Assembly (NCBI RefSeq): GCF_051020985.1
Contig: NC_135003.1
Span: forward strand, 6,689,501-6,753,500
Origin: Nomia melanderi
Taxonomy: Eukaryota > Arthropoda > Insecta > Hymenoptera > Halictidae
DNA: 64,000 nt
Direction: 5' to 3'
Positions 47,701 through 58,648 of the stretch are shown here, in pieces; positions within the stretch are counted from its first letter, which is position 1; the number at the start of each line of letters is the position of its first letter. Both the position numbers and the translations under genes were made by a program. Below the pieces are notes generated by a model, which was not told the DNA's origin, ran no database searches, and saw nothing but the letters and a program-made list of their open reading frames with translations.

Positions 47701-50700
47701 GAGCACTTGGTTGTCGAAACCACGTTGGCCGATCACCTGCTGCCTGGCTGTGTATCGCTTCGATTCGCGCAAAAAGGGAGACAGAGAGGACACGCGGCGT
47801 TATAGGGGGTTGGCCGGAAAGGATGTGTATCGATTCCAGCCTGGACCAGCGTCAGTCGCCGTAAGTGACGAGGTGTCGTATAAATTACGGGAATAAACGA
47901 GCCAGGTGTGCTTGACTCCGGCTCCGGCACGGCCCGACAACGTTCACCTGACATTCGCAGCTGCGGCACGGCGCAGAGGCGACAAGCTTACATCCGGCGG
48001 CCGCCGGTCCACCCCCGCCGGGATTGGTCCACTCGTTACGAGAGAAACCAATCGTGCCTGAACAACTCTGGGCCGCTGTCGTTGCTTCCCAACGAGCCGA
48101 CGGATCCTAATGACCTAACCCCAGGCGACATTAGCGCGATATCGACTGGCCTACCTGCACCCCATCCTCTTCGATCCCTATTTTCCAGACCTCATCGTTT
48201 CGGGATTTGTGACTGCCACTCTCTTCGTTACTCTCTCCCATCCCCGTGTACTGGTCAGGCTGCACGTTCAATTTACGCTCCTTGAATCGAACGAACGATA
48301 CGGCCTCAATGGAGGATTCCAACCCCCGCTAGTCGGATCGCTCGCACGCTTGTTGGTGTGTACGCCCCGGGCGCTTTTACTTGACAGAGGAATTCGAAAT
48401 GAAGCCGAAACTCGATCGAATTTCCCCGGATATTTCGGTCGAACTTGGGGATGAAGGATATATCCGCGTTTTGAGGCTTCCCGTATGTTCGAGGATTCCA
48501 TCTTTGATCCTCCTGTCTGGCGAGTTTTTCGGTGTTCGGGTTAGGTACGCGATACTTGTTTGATCGTTGGTGGGTTTAGTTTTTTTGCAGGGTGCATTAC
48601 AGTTGTTATTGTTGTTTGCTTGTTGAGAGGACAAGAGTATCTGTAGTTAGGGTAAGAGATAAATATGGTAAGAAATGTTTATCTTCAATGAAATTCTTCT
48701 CCTTTAGTTTCGATTATTTTGGAGAATAGAATAATAAATCAATATTGGAATTTATATAAATATCTATAGTATAACAATCATATAGTAGGAAGAACTGTTT
48801 TCAAAGAGAAACACGAATGGAAGAAACGTTTCTTTACGTTATAAACGTTTTCACCACTTTCTTTATCAAGAAGTTTCCATGTAACAACCAATTTACAAAC
48901 TTCTATCAGCGACGTGATAGAAACGTAAAGTTGACGCTGGAACTGGCGAAAACCGTGAAAATATCCGCGACGCGAGATAACGAAGCGTGAAAAGCGCCCG
49001 CGTCGGCGGCGATCGCGTCGCCCCGAGGACAATAGTGTAGAGGGTGTCCCTATCTTTCGCAATGAAGTTGATATCGCGATCGAATCGCAGTTCAATTGCA
49101 ATTGGACACCTAGCTGGGCATCGATATCTGTCTGGGAGAGCGAAAAGAAATTTTCCTTCGATGGCTACGGTGCACTTTCCTCGTTGTCTTATCGCTGTCG
49201 CAATGCTCGGAGATAATTGGAACCACCCCTAGTTGAATCGCAAATTAATTCCGCATAAAAATAATTCAGCGTGCGATCACAGAAGAAAATATTATGCTCT
49301 GTTAAGCATAAAAATAAAAAGTTTAAAATAAAATTTCATATAAAATCTTATGGAAACGTGCTGAAAAATGAATGCTTCAGAATTTGTAATTTATAGTTTA
49401 CACAACTAGGGAATTCTGAATCTAGTCTTCTAAACTTAATCTGTAGTTAATTTACAAATTATTTGCAGATTAAATTCTATCCGAAAATATTCGAACACTA
49501 TGATATTTAATTCAAGCACGTCGTCATCTAAATTTAGCGCAGAACCCTTGCCTAAAACCACTATACCGCCTTCGTCATCGGTGCGTGTCCGAGCGTCAAA
49601 GTTCACCCCGACACACTATAAAAAAAGTAGCTTACTCGGGGCTTTCTCGGGTAATACAGGCGCTCAGTCAATTATTCCGTGACACTTGTAAGTGATTAAC
49701 GGGGATGAAGGAAGGAGGAAGAAGGCCTAGAGACGTTCGAGTACGTGTCGTGGCTGATGTACTTGCGAGAAGATCGCGGCCCAGTTGAATCAAGATTTAA
49801 TCGAATAATTCTCTTGGGATCTAATGGCGGGGAATAATTTATCGCCGCTCGGGACGGGCGAGCTTTCCTAGATTATTAAGCTAGGGGCGCACTCTGCACC
49901 GTCCCAGGATTGGCCGCGACAACGCCAATTCCAGCCGGGGCCGCGAACACCGCGAGCTACTTAGCCGGGGCGACACGTCCGTCATCTATCCGCGCAGATT
50001 ACGTTGATTTATCGTAATTTACGTTCCACCGGGGAGCGCGGCCGTTACCCTAAAGCCATTAACGCCACGTCGATTGTCGGCCTAGTCGTGAAAGGATCAA
50101 GTCTACTGTCTGCGACTTGGCGATTTGCGAGCCGCCCTGAAATTGGTCTTCCGAATGTTCTGTGACTGATAGTTAGAGGTGATGGTGTTTCTGTCAGTGA
50201 ATAGTTCGTGTAAATTCGTTCTCGATTGTCTGTGATTATGGGGAAGTTTCGTTTGTCGAGAATATTAGCGAAATACTATTTGAAAGTGCAAATAATGAGG
50301 TTACATCTAACATAACCCAGAGTTTGATTGTAATTAAATGAATAGCTTGCACTGTAGCCAGTGCATGTTTTTCTTATAAATTTGAAATTATAGTTCAGTC
50401 GAAAGCAGCGCGGTAAAAAAGTTCCAGCACCGACGCTTGTGAGAAACATTTACACATCATGTGTTATTCAAACAAGCCTAAAGTACTGGAACAAGAACAG
50501 CATAATTTAGGGAATAAAGGGTAGCTCTAACACAGACATTAAACACACTATTAACAGGCTCCGGGCCAAGTAGAACGCGAGGCTGCCATTCCCAGTCAAT
50601 TTTACCATATTAAATACCGTTCCTGGTCGCGTGACTCACCCCCGAATTCTGCAGCCGGATAAACTACCCCTCGTGTCTGTCGAAAAAAGAAAGAAGACCC

Positions 50701-53021
50701 CGGTTCCCTAATAACTGACTGATACCGGTGCCATTTGCATTCGAAGCGGGCCGTAGAGATCGCCGCGCGAAACTCGATTAAAAAACTGACCCCGGGCCGC
50801 GCGCGCGTATCGCGCCCCCGGGACACGGCGGAGGCGCGATAACGACAGTTCTTTATATTTCACCTCCGTCCAATAACGAATCCTCTCGTTAGCGGGATTT
50901 CAACGTTTTCCCCTCGTTTCTTCGTACCGACATTTTCCACCTCCCGCGCCGATTTTTCCATTTTTCCCCTTGGCCCGCGATCCAGCCGGACACTCCACCC
51001 TCGCGCGCATCCCCCTTCGATCCGTCTGTTTCTCTTGCTCGCATGATCGCAGCCTACCTTGTGTACGCGACAGATTTTAATTAGCGATATACGCGAGACC
51101 GATCGAAGCCTTTCCTTTCACGCCTATCCCTTCCCCCGTTTCATCTCCCTCCAATTTTGTCTCGGCTTGTTTTTTCGCCCGTGAAAAATGTCACCCTCGT
51201 CGCCGACTTCACCGGGTACCAGACGAACCTGCGTCGCCATTATCTTCGTCGATTCTCTCTTTCAGCATCGAGTGTTTTGTACTGGAGTCTAACGGCGCGC
51301 TAGATGTTTGTTTATTGTTATAGCCGTGAGTTATCGTTGTTATTGTGCTTTAGGTGATTTATGCGTTTGATTATCAATTTTTAAAAACGATGCAAACACT
51401 GAAGAAATATGTAAAAGAACATAGAAAGAATTAGAGAGTAATATGAATAATTGTTTAAAAGGGTGAGTTTGATTCTAATTTGCTGCTTCTATGATTCATT
51501 GCAAATGTTCCTCGTTAATGCACCATTAACGTGACTAATACACTCGATGCTGCTAACGGTATGTAAATCTGCTTCATTATTATCATCGCATAACCATTAT
51601 CGATGAAGTAATTCGCTGCGAGATACTTTATTACGGTACACAGAGAGCGTGGTTAACCGCGAACGATTCAGTATTAAGCTTCTTCAATTCACTCTATAGG
51701 TAGGGGGTTTAGTATAAATCGCTGAGGAAGTGCGATTTCAGTATTCACTGTATTCGAATATAACTTCATGTTAACAATGAAGCAACTTAAATAGGAACAA
51801 AACTAATGTGCCACACAAACTTTATAAGCAATATACACACCATGAAAACTCGTGTAGATTCGCTAACGCCAAATAACAAAGCTTCACGAAACATGATACA
51901 GTCCAGCAAAAACAAACGTTCGCCGATAAAACGCGATATTAAAAATCAAAGATTGTTCCGCGTAGAGCACAGAGGTAGAAAAAGGAGCCGGTTTTTCCTG
52001 TTCACCGCTGTGAAAGTCCTACCAGATTTCCCACGGGCACGGCGTTCGAAAACAGACAAATAGTTTATCCCGGCGCCGCTGGAAACTGGTCAGCGTCCAT
52101 GACTGCCAGATTTTCCGGCATTTTTTCCCCTGCCGCCTTTTCTCTGTTCCCTACTCCCCATCTGTCTCCCTCTTTCAGTCTCGTTTCACAGTGTCGAGGT
52201 AAATGGAATAGCCTGGTATCAAGGGGAATACCTCCAGCAACGCGTAGAATGGTCGACGATTCGAAAGCTTTCAACCCATCGGGGGCTAATCGCGACGCTA
52301 CTCTCCTACGGACTCTACCATACGCGACCGAGACTCTTCAGCTCTTCGCCGCCCCTCCACTCCGGATCGTCCTCTCGCCAACCCGTTCGCCGGCCCGCAG
52401 GATAATGGCGATCGTCATTTAGCCACTTCCGGCGGTTCGATAACGCAGCGCCGATTTACATGAGAATCTTCCTTCATCCACCCCCTACTGCACCGCTACC
52501 CCCCGGAATTTCCAAGAGATTGCGTGTCACGAGAAGAGACCGTTTGTCAGACACGACTCTGTCTGGCTTGTTCCTTCACCCTTGTTTATTTCGTTCCGTT
52601 TCCAGGCCGGTCGGTTGCTGTTTTTTTCGTGCCGTTCATCCTCCCATGTCGCGGCTATTTTGAAAGGGTTTTTCTTGCTTGGGATTTGGTAATGGATTTA
52701 CATCCAGGAACAGTTGCGCGACCTTTTACTTTGGGGTTGTGTGGGGCTGTGGGAAAGATGGAGATTAAATCGGTTGTCTGTGAGATAATAAATTTCTCAT
52801 GTTGGGTTTTGTTTTTGGGGGGGTATATTTTTTTGCTTAGACTTTAGTGGGAATTATTATCTTGTTGGGAAATAAGGAATTTTGCTCTACGGGGTTGGTT
52901 TGCTGAAGCTGAATCCTTGTTTTTCTTTGAATTCACTAATGTTTAATTATGTTTAATATATCACTAATTTTTAATGTTAAATTAAAAATAACAAATTTTA
53001 ATGTTAATTCAAATTATGGGA

Positions 53022-53424
53022 TTAACCCTTTCGGCACGGAGGAGCTTCGTGGTACAAGGAAGTTTTCCACAAGAGTGGTTGCACTGTACGGCAGCGTAAG
53101 CCGCGAAAACGTGTTTTACGTGACTGACGCGGCATTTAACGTGTTTCAAAAACATTTCTAAAATGTTTATATTGCTTTGTTGTAACCTAAACCAATCCTC
53201 GGCCGAAAGCCGATTTGGAAGGAATCTTATCTCGCGGATCAGACGGAAAGACACATAAAACAGGCTTGGCGCTGAACGTTTTAAAATCATATCTATTTCT
53301 TCACAGTACATTAATTAAAGTAAATGGCATTGATATAAATAATATGTTCCAAATCCTCACTGGAGTACCCAGAGAACGTTTTGTGGATGTCGCCAATAGG
53401 CGACGGTAGTACCGAAAAGGTTAA
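53022..53424. mobile_element. piggyBac-like MITE (403 bp)
   Basis: The element is bounded by TTAA on both sides. The left end reads TTAACCCTTTCGGCAC and the reverse complement of the right end TTAACCTTTTCGGTAC (14 of 16 match), the expected structure of a non-autonomous piggyBac relative. Short hairpins (GTCGCC/GGCGAC and TCGGC/GCCGA) lie inside. No transposase coding is seen. It sits about 350 bases upstream of the HELZ start codon. Confidence 0.65.
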
Positions 53425-53569
53425 ATGTTAGGCCGTCAATACACTAATGTCAACCGATAATATTGAAAAATTGTCATCCCTTCTTCGCCCTCCTATCGTC
53501 GGTAATGTCGCCACCTTTAAACTTGTAAGTACGATAATAGCCGCGAGATGTCAGGGATTGCGCTTCAGT

Positions 53570-53610
53570 TTGACAAATACGTTGCGACTGCGCAGTGCGA
53601 TCAGTAGCTT
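53570..53610 (+). promoter_or_regulatory. Possible HELZ promoter (NRF1-like CpG motif)
   Basis: A small CpG-rich patch includes CGACTGCGCAGTGCG, resembling an NRF1-type palindrome, about 180-200 bases before the HELZ start codon. No TATA box is visible, which suits a housekeeping promoter. If correct, it means the gene really starts here and lacks upstream zinc-finger exons. Confidence 0.3.
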
Positions 53611-53706
53611 GTCAGTGTTAGCGTCGCGTTTCCCGTACAACGGTATTGTTGTCAGAATGCTAGAAGAGATATAATTGTCTATTGTTTATAGAGTATCAAT
53701 AACAGT

Positions 53707-53752
53707 ACGGTGTTATGACCTACTTAGTAACGGGAGTTCGAATCTCCACCGT
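53707..53752 (+). other. tRNA-like mini-structure in the HELZ 5' leader
   Basis: ACGGTG (53707-53712) pairs exactly with CACCGT (53747-53752). Next to the 3' arm is a T-arm-like hairpin, GGAG-TTCGAAT-CTCC (53733-53747), matching the RNA polymerase III B-box core. The last C is shared by both stems, so they cannot both form completely. The anticodon and D arms of a true tRNA are missing, so this is not called a tRNA gene. It could be a tRNA-derived remnant or chance. Confidence 0.35.
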
Positions 53753-53777
53753 GTATTCGATATTCTAATCGGTCATC

Positions 53778-54000
53778 ATGGTCGATCCTGTAGTTTCGAT
53801 GAACGGAGAGGTTAAGCGTTGGTTTTCGTTCGGTTTTGCCGATTATATGCACCGAAATTGGATCAAGTCCGAAAATCCGGAGACGATTGTAACTTGCAAA
53901 CCACCCGACGATGTGTTGATTTCCCATGAGCCGAATCTTTGTTGCCGGTCGACGAACAGTGTTACTGTTCACACCTGGACTTTTCGGATTTGGACCAGCG
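53778..54000 (+). CDS. HELZ: HELZ exon 1
   Basis: The exon encodes residues 1-74 plus the first base of a glycine codon, ending at GCG|GTAAGT. From about residue 23 it aligns with the human segment just after the CCCH finger (YMHRNW to VTVHTWTF). The ATG context is CATCATGG. An alternative is that upstream exons splice into this one internally; I could not find them. Confidence 0.82.
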
Positions 54001-57000
54001 GTAAGTCTCGCTTCATACCATTTTCTGACACTGTTTGTATATTTCTTGTTACCCGTAAACCAGATTCACATACGTATTGATCAAATAAAAGTAACGTTGC
54101 GTTAACACTTTTGCTGTTACTCACATTTCACTTTGCGTCTCTGGAAATGATGGATGGTTTTTCCCTACGTGCTTCAGTAAAGTACTTATTAATCTTCATT
54201 GCTCTAGTGAATCAGTGTTTAGAAATTGATAGGTAGCAATATTGGCAGGCACATGTAAATAGTCAATGGCTACGAGAATACAATGGTGTTCTTAATAGTA
54301 TTAGTAAAGCAATTAACGAAGTACGGCGTAAGCATCGATTGCAATGAAGGTGTTATGTAATCCTTTTAATTGGCTTGTGAATCTGTATTTACTTTTGTTT
54401 GTCATTGAAACAATGATGTTGTGTAATGGGAATAGACATAGAGGTCTTTTATTTATTCAGGTAAAAGTTTGCAAATTGTAGCATTACCGTTGAACCAGAA
54501 TCCTCAACACTTTTTTCTGCAATCTGTTACTGATACAATTAACCAGATTGGAGTAACAAATGGTCAAGAGTGGTGTGGTACAGATATAAACACACAGACA
54601 GAATGTAACAAAGAATATTGTGTTACAATTGAATTTGTTGCTAACAAATATGGCACCTATCGTCAAAATGTTATGTTTTACTTTGGAAAGTATCCTGTTA
54701 TACTTCAGAAATTATGTATGGACTGTTTACCACCTGAAGATCTTGAAAGAATACACAATGCCACGAACTATCAGTTTTCACAAAACCCAAAAAACCTGGT
54801 CAGTGGTTTAACAGAAGTGCAACGTTTTGAGTCACCATTTGTGCCACCGAAAGATCCAAAAGAGAACAAATTGGCTATGATATATCCTTACCCTGACAGA
54901 AACAATTTCTTCTTAACGCAGGAGACCCTTACCGATAAACATTTAACACCAGAAAATTATAGAGGTCGCATGCACGAATTAATTACCATTGAGGAATTAG
55001 CCAGACATGAACAAATTGCTAGATACAATGTACTGTCGCAAATGCGTCTTCTTTCTAACTATATTGTGAGTTCCTTGGGCGATGCGTCCACAACTGCTAA
55101 GTACGCACCACCCGGTGAGCTCTTTGCTCAGGTGAGATTAGCATTAGCAGTTCTATACTTTCATTCCGTACCGCGCTCTTCTCGTGACACGATGGAAGTT
55201 TTACTTTCTCCTTCCACGCTTCGATCCCCAGAAACATTTATAATGAATTTTTATCACAGTTGCCGTTAAGCCGCAGTATTTCGGAGGATACGAAAAGTGG
55301 CAGGCTGTTCCTAAGAGGTTGCAATAGAGTGCTGTTCAAGTGTTCGCTTACAAATTCAGAATCAGCTAAAGTATACGAAGGTCACATAGAGGATAAGTGT
55401 ACAAATATGGTGTACATTAGGCTATCGAAAGACTGTGTGAAAGACTTGAACTTGATAGCAGATGCAGATATAATGGTGCAGGCGCAATTTGTACTGAACC
55501 GTTTGCCGTTCTGCGAATGGCACAAAGCAGTGGACAGCCTGCCGGATGTAGGGCTAGTTTTCCTGATGAAGAAAGATTTAGAGGACAAGGAAACCAACAT
55601 TATGGATGTACTCAACCAAGACAGCGCCGCTTTCGCGAAGAATTGGAGTAGGCTGATACTGGAACTGCTTCTGAACACTCATCAGAAAAAAGCGATAGCC
55701 GTCATGACTACTTCCTCAGATATAACCATTCCACCCGTGTTGTTGCTCGGACCATTCGGAACCGGTAAAACGAACACCATCGCCGAGGCTCTTCGCAATT
55801 TGCTCACTAACAGTAGCAAACACAAAATACTTCTCTGCACCCATAGCAATAGCGCGGCGGATCTCTACGTGAAGGAGTTCTTCGACGGTTGGTACAAGGC
55901 GGAGAAGTGTCCGCAATTGAAACCGGTGCGGGTCCTTTACAAGGGCCGAGCTAAAAATACGGTACGTCTACCGAGAAAACGATGAAACAGTAAGCAAAAT
56001 CGGTTGCAACAATTTCGCTTGCCATCGTTTCGCGATTTCAGGTGCATCCGGTGGTCCTTGAGTACTGTCTGATGAAAAACAACGGCACCTTTCGCGATCC
56101 AACCGAAGAGGATCTCCGCGACTGCAGCTTGATCGTGACGACACTGGCAACCGCTAGCTCTCTAACCTATCTCAATCTTGCGTTCACTCATATTGTGATA
56201 GACGAGGCCGCACAGGCTTTGGAATGCGAGGTTCTGATTCCTCTGTCCCTAGCGACCCCGCAGACCCGTCTAATCTTGGCGGGTGATCAGATGCAACTGG
56301 CTCCGGAGATTTACAGCAATCTTGCCAGCGAACGCGGCCTAGGTGTCAGCTTATTGGAGAGGATGTACAAGATGTACCCGCAGAACCATCCCTGTAGGAT
56401 ACACCTGTGTCAGAATTACCGTTCTCACAAGGACATCATTAAATTTACGTCAGAAATGTTTTACGACGGGATTGTGGAGCCCGGTAGGAATCTCTTGATG
56501 CAACATCCTGTCCTTCATCCTTTAACTTTCTACGCTGTACAAGGCGAGGAAGTACAGGTAGGTCGGTTATCCGCATGCTGGTATCTAGGTGAGGTTCTTC
56601 GGCGTTCCATTTTTAGGCTTCTCCACCCATTTAAATTTTTCTGTAAGCACTGTGCCTATGTTACTTATTATATACAATCTTGTTACTCATTACTGGTCTA
56701 AATAACAACAATAGCAATAGACGCAGGGCCCAAGTGTCATAGCAATTAATAATGACCGACATTTTACATTAAATTAGCACCATCATTTAAATTGACGCAG
56801 CAAATTGATCACGTATCCCCTTGACAATGACATTTTCGCATCAAAGTACTTGTATTTCCACACCTTTTCATCTCGGCAAGTGTCAAATCACAATCACGGC
56901 AAGAATTTGCCGACCATACCTCCAATTTTCAAGTTCCAACACCCGTAATCTAGGGTTTCTGTGTCGATAGGACTTCCAGTCGACGGGCCACGCTCACTCG

Positions 57001-57615
57001 GGTGAGGCGCGTGAGTTGGTGGCCCGTGTTCTGGAGTTGAAGCAGAACTGGCCGGTGAACCGGTGGGGTACCTATGGCGAGGGGTCTATCGGTGTGCTGG
57101 CCTGCTACGCGGAACAAGTGCAGATGATCCGCACAGAACTGCGGAAGTACAAGCTCGGCGAGGTGTCGGTTGAGAGAGTCCTGAACGTGCAGGGTAAACA
57201 GTTCACCGCGGTGTTCATCAGCACCGTGCGCAGCAGAAATTGCTGCCGATACTCGGCGGAGAGGAACGTGAAGGACTACGGGTTCTTAACCAATCCTAGG
57301 CTACTGAACACTGCGATTACGCGGGCCAAGTGTCTAGTCGCGGTGGTCGGCGACCCAGTCGCGTTGCTGACGATTGGTTCCTGTCGGAAGCTCTGGCAGA
57401 AGTACCTAGAAATGGCGGACCTCCACGGCATCGACCATGCCACCTTGAAACACCATGTAAGCCTGGTACCGGAACTACCGTCCAGCAAGTCGTTGAACCC
57501 GCTCGCGAAGGAGTTCGTGCCCAGAAATCAAGAGAACTCCTGTCCGGTTGAGTACGTGCCGGTCCTGGTCTGGGCTAGGTATCCGATCGTTCATTATTCC
57601 GAAGTTTGGAAGTAG
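53778..57615 (+). CDS. HELZ: HELZ-family RNA helicase (short form)
   Basis: The gene has five exons: 53778-54000, 54461-55131, 55260-55961, 56042-56557 and 56971-57615, with GT-AG introns. It encodes 918 residues. Family assignment rests on the HELZ-specific N-terminal domain (HTWTFRIW, YGTYRQNVMFYFG, YRGRMHELITIEELARHEQI) and HELZ-like helicase text such as LCTHSNSAADLY and LNPLAKEFVPR. The Upf1-like superfamily 1 motifs are complete: Walker A GPFGTGKT (462-469), DEAA (586-589), GDQMQL (613-618), VQGKQF (777-782) and NTAITRAK (817-824). Vertebrate HELZ interacts with decay and deadenylation factors and poly(A)-binding protein; cytoplasmic mRNA regulation is inferred here. The start ATG has an upstream in-frame stop (53766-53768) with no splice acceptor between them. 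The human TPR and CCCH regions and the long C-terminal tail are absent from this model. Armitage/MOV10 was considered, but the N-terminal domain fits HELZ better. Confidence 0.92.
54461..55131 (+). CDS. HELZ: HELZ exon 2 (HELZ-specific N-terminal domain)
   Basis: The acceptor is TATTCAG|GT and the donor GCTCAG|GTGAGA. The exon encodes residues 75-298, including GKSLQIVALPL, NKYGTYRQ, FYFGKYP, MHELITIEEL and YAPPGELFAQ, and runs collinear with human HELZ. An open frame continues into the intron, but the downstream match (SISEDTKSGRL) requires splicing. Confidence 0.93.
55260..55961 (+). CDS. HELZ: HELZ exon 3 (Walker A)
   Basis: The exon encodes residues 299-532: the SEDTKSGRL beta-barrel segment, IRLSKDCVKDLNL, QFVLNRLPFCEWH, GPFGTGKT, and motif Ia LLCTHSNSAADLY. 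It ends AAAAATACG|GTACGT in phase 0. Confidence 0.94.
56042..56557 (+). CDS. HELZ: HELZ exon 4 (DEAA box)
   Basis: The exon follows an 80-base intron and encodes residues 533-704: VHPVVLEYCL, IVIDEAAQALECE, LILAGDQMQL and CQNYRSHKDII. It ends GTACAG|GTAGGT in phase 0. Confidence 0.95.
56971..57615 (+). CDS. HELZ: HELZ exon 5 (motifs V and VI, C-terminus)
   Basis: The acceptor is CGATAG|GAC. The exon encodes residues 705-918: HAHSGEARELV, GSIGVLACYAEQV, ERVLNVQGKQF, LLNTAITRAK and VVGDP, then LNPLAKEFVPR. After this point human HELZ continues for several hundred Pro/Gln-rich residues; here a stop follows about 29 residues later. A candidate donor (GCTAG|GTATCC) near 57580 could splice to an unseen tail exon. 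Confidence 0.9.
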   Translation, partial: DFQSTGHAHSGEARELVARVLELKQNWPVNRWGTYGEGSIGVLACYAEQVQMIRTELRKYKLGEVSVERVLNVQGKQFTAVFISTVRSRNCCRYSAERNVKDYGFLTNPRLLNTAITRAKCLVAVVGDPVALLTIGSCRKLWQKYLEMADLHGIDHATLKHHVSLVPELPSSKSLNPLAKEFVPRNQENSCPVEYVPVLVWARYPIVHYSEVWK

Positions 57616-58160
57616 ATCATCAACCCTGGAAAGACTAAGGGCCTTTTCTATTTGCCCATTAGTTATGATAACTGCAAGAATTTGATGTGTGGAGTGTAAT
57701 AGTTGAAAGGGCAGCTCTCGATGAACTCGCAGTTAGTGCTCCACTGGAAGGACCAAAATGTTAACTGTAAAGATTTTGTTTGAAAATATCTGAAATGAAA
57801 TCGGTATATACATAAGCTGATCATTTTGCCAAGTCTTTCGAGGGTTGAACTGAAATTTAATTTTTTATCGTACTGACTTTGTGATCAACGTGTACATGTT
57901 GCAAATGCGGGCTGATCGGTTGAAACAACATGTCATTTTAATGACGGAAATCTGTAGGTGCACCGGAGTTTTTCCTGGAGTATAAGTACTATTACTCTTC
58001 GTTGTATAGACGAGAACTTGATAATCTGTTTTATATGTGGACCGAATTATAAATGATGTGTATAGATGTCTAAACGTATATTTTTTTTAATTGGGTGTGC
58101 GCCTTTAGTTAGCGGTAAGTCACTTTCACATGTGTGCTTACATCTGTATGATAACCCTGA

Positions 58161-58166
58161 AATAAA
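58161..58166 (+). terminator. Possible HELZ polyadenylation signal
   Basis: AATAAA occurs about 545 bases after the HELZ stop; a second copy lies at 58337-58342. Either could serve the transcript, and both precede the large inverted-repeat element. Confidence 0.35.
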
Positions 58167-58648
58167 GGAATATGTCTGCACCAAACGTATCTTACACATC
58201 CGTGTGCGGTCTCCTAACTTGTTGCTACGCGGAGTTGAATGGTCAACAAACGAGCCACGAGGGGTTGAAATGTGATAAGCAAGAAAACGCTTTTGAATAG
58301 TTATCGCGGCGCGGATACCATCGAATTCACGCGTCGAATAAATGACGAGCAAAGCCGTATTCTTTTTTACTTTTGTAATTAATAATCAAATTTTAATTTC
58401 AATAGTTTTGATGGACTGTCTTCGAAATGAAATAATACAAGTACAGAGCGGGCACGAGGTTTATGGCAAAATTCGGAGAATGATGATTTCGTAAAAATAT
58501 TAAATTTCCATTTCTGTTTTTTAAGGGAGAAAATTAATTTTTTTAACTGAATTGTAGATTAATTTTTCGCATTTTAAAATCACCATTTGGCGTAAATAAT
58601 ATATTTTTTTCTAATTCCCGAGTGTTCAAGTTAACATTAAACGGTATA

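Larger units (their letters stand above)
39525..53021. other. Intergenic or P4HA first-intron region
   Basis: The missing P4HA signal-peptide exon should lie in this direction on the minus strand, but I could not identify it. Many CpG-rich islands (about 41850-42420, 43850-44420, 44820-45070, 46240-46800, 47580-48420, 49700-50120, 50560-51300 and 52060-52780) carry overlapping open frames on both strands without domains. Confidence 0.45.

Noticed and set aside
47581..48634. Many open frames on both strands in a GC-rich block
   Set aside because: There are four or more overlapping frames without domains; the composition explains them. A regulatory island is more likely.
54469..57615. Armitage/MOV10L1 (piRNA helicase) identity for the helicase gene
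   Set aside because: Helicase motifs are shared across Upf1-like proteins, but the N-terminal domain (HTWTF, MHELITIEEL, SEDTKSGRL) and LNPLAKEFVPR match HELZ rather than MOV10 relatives.
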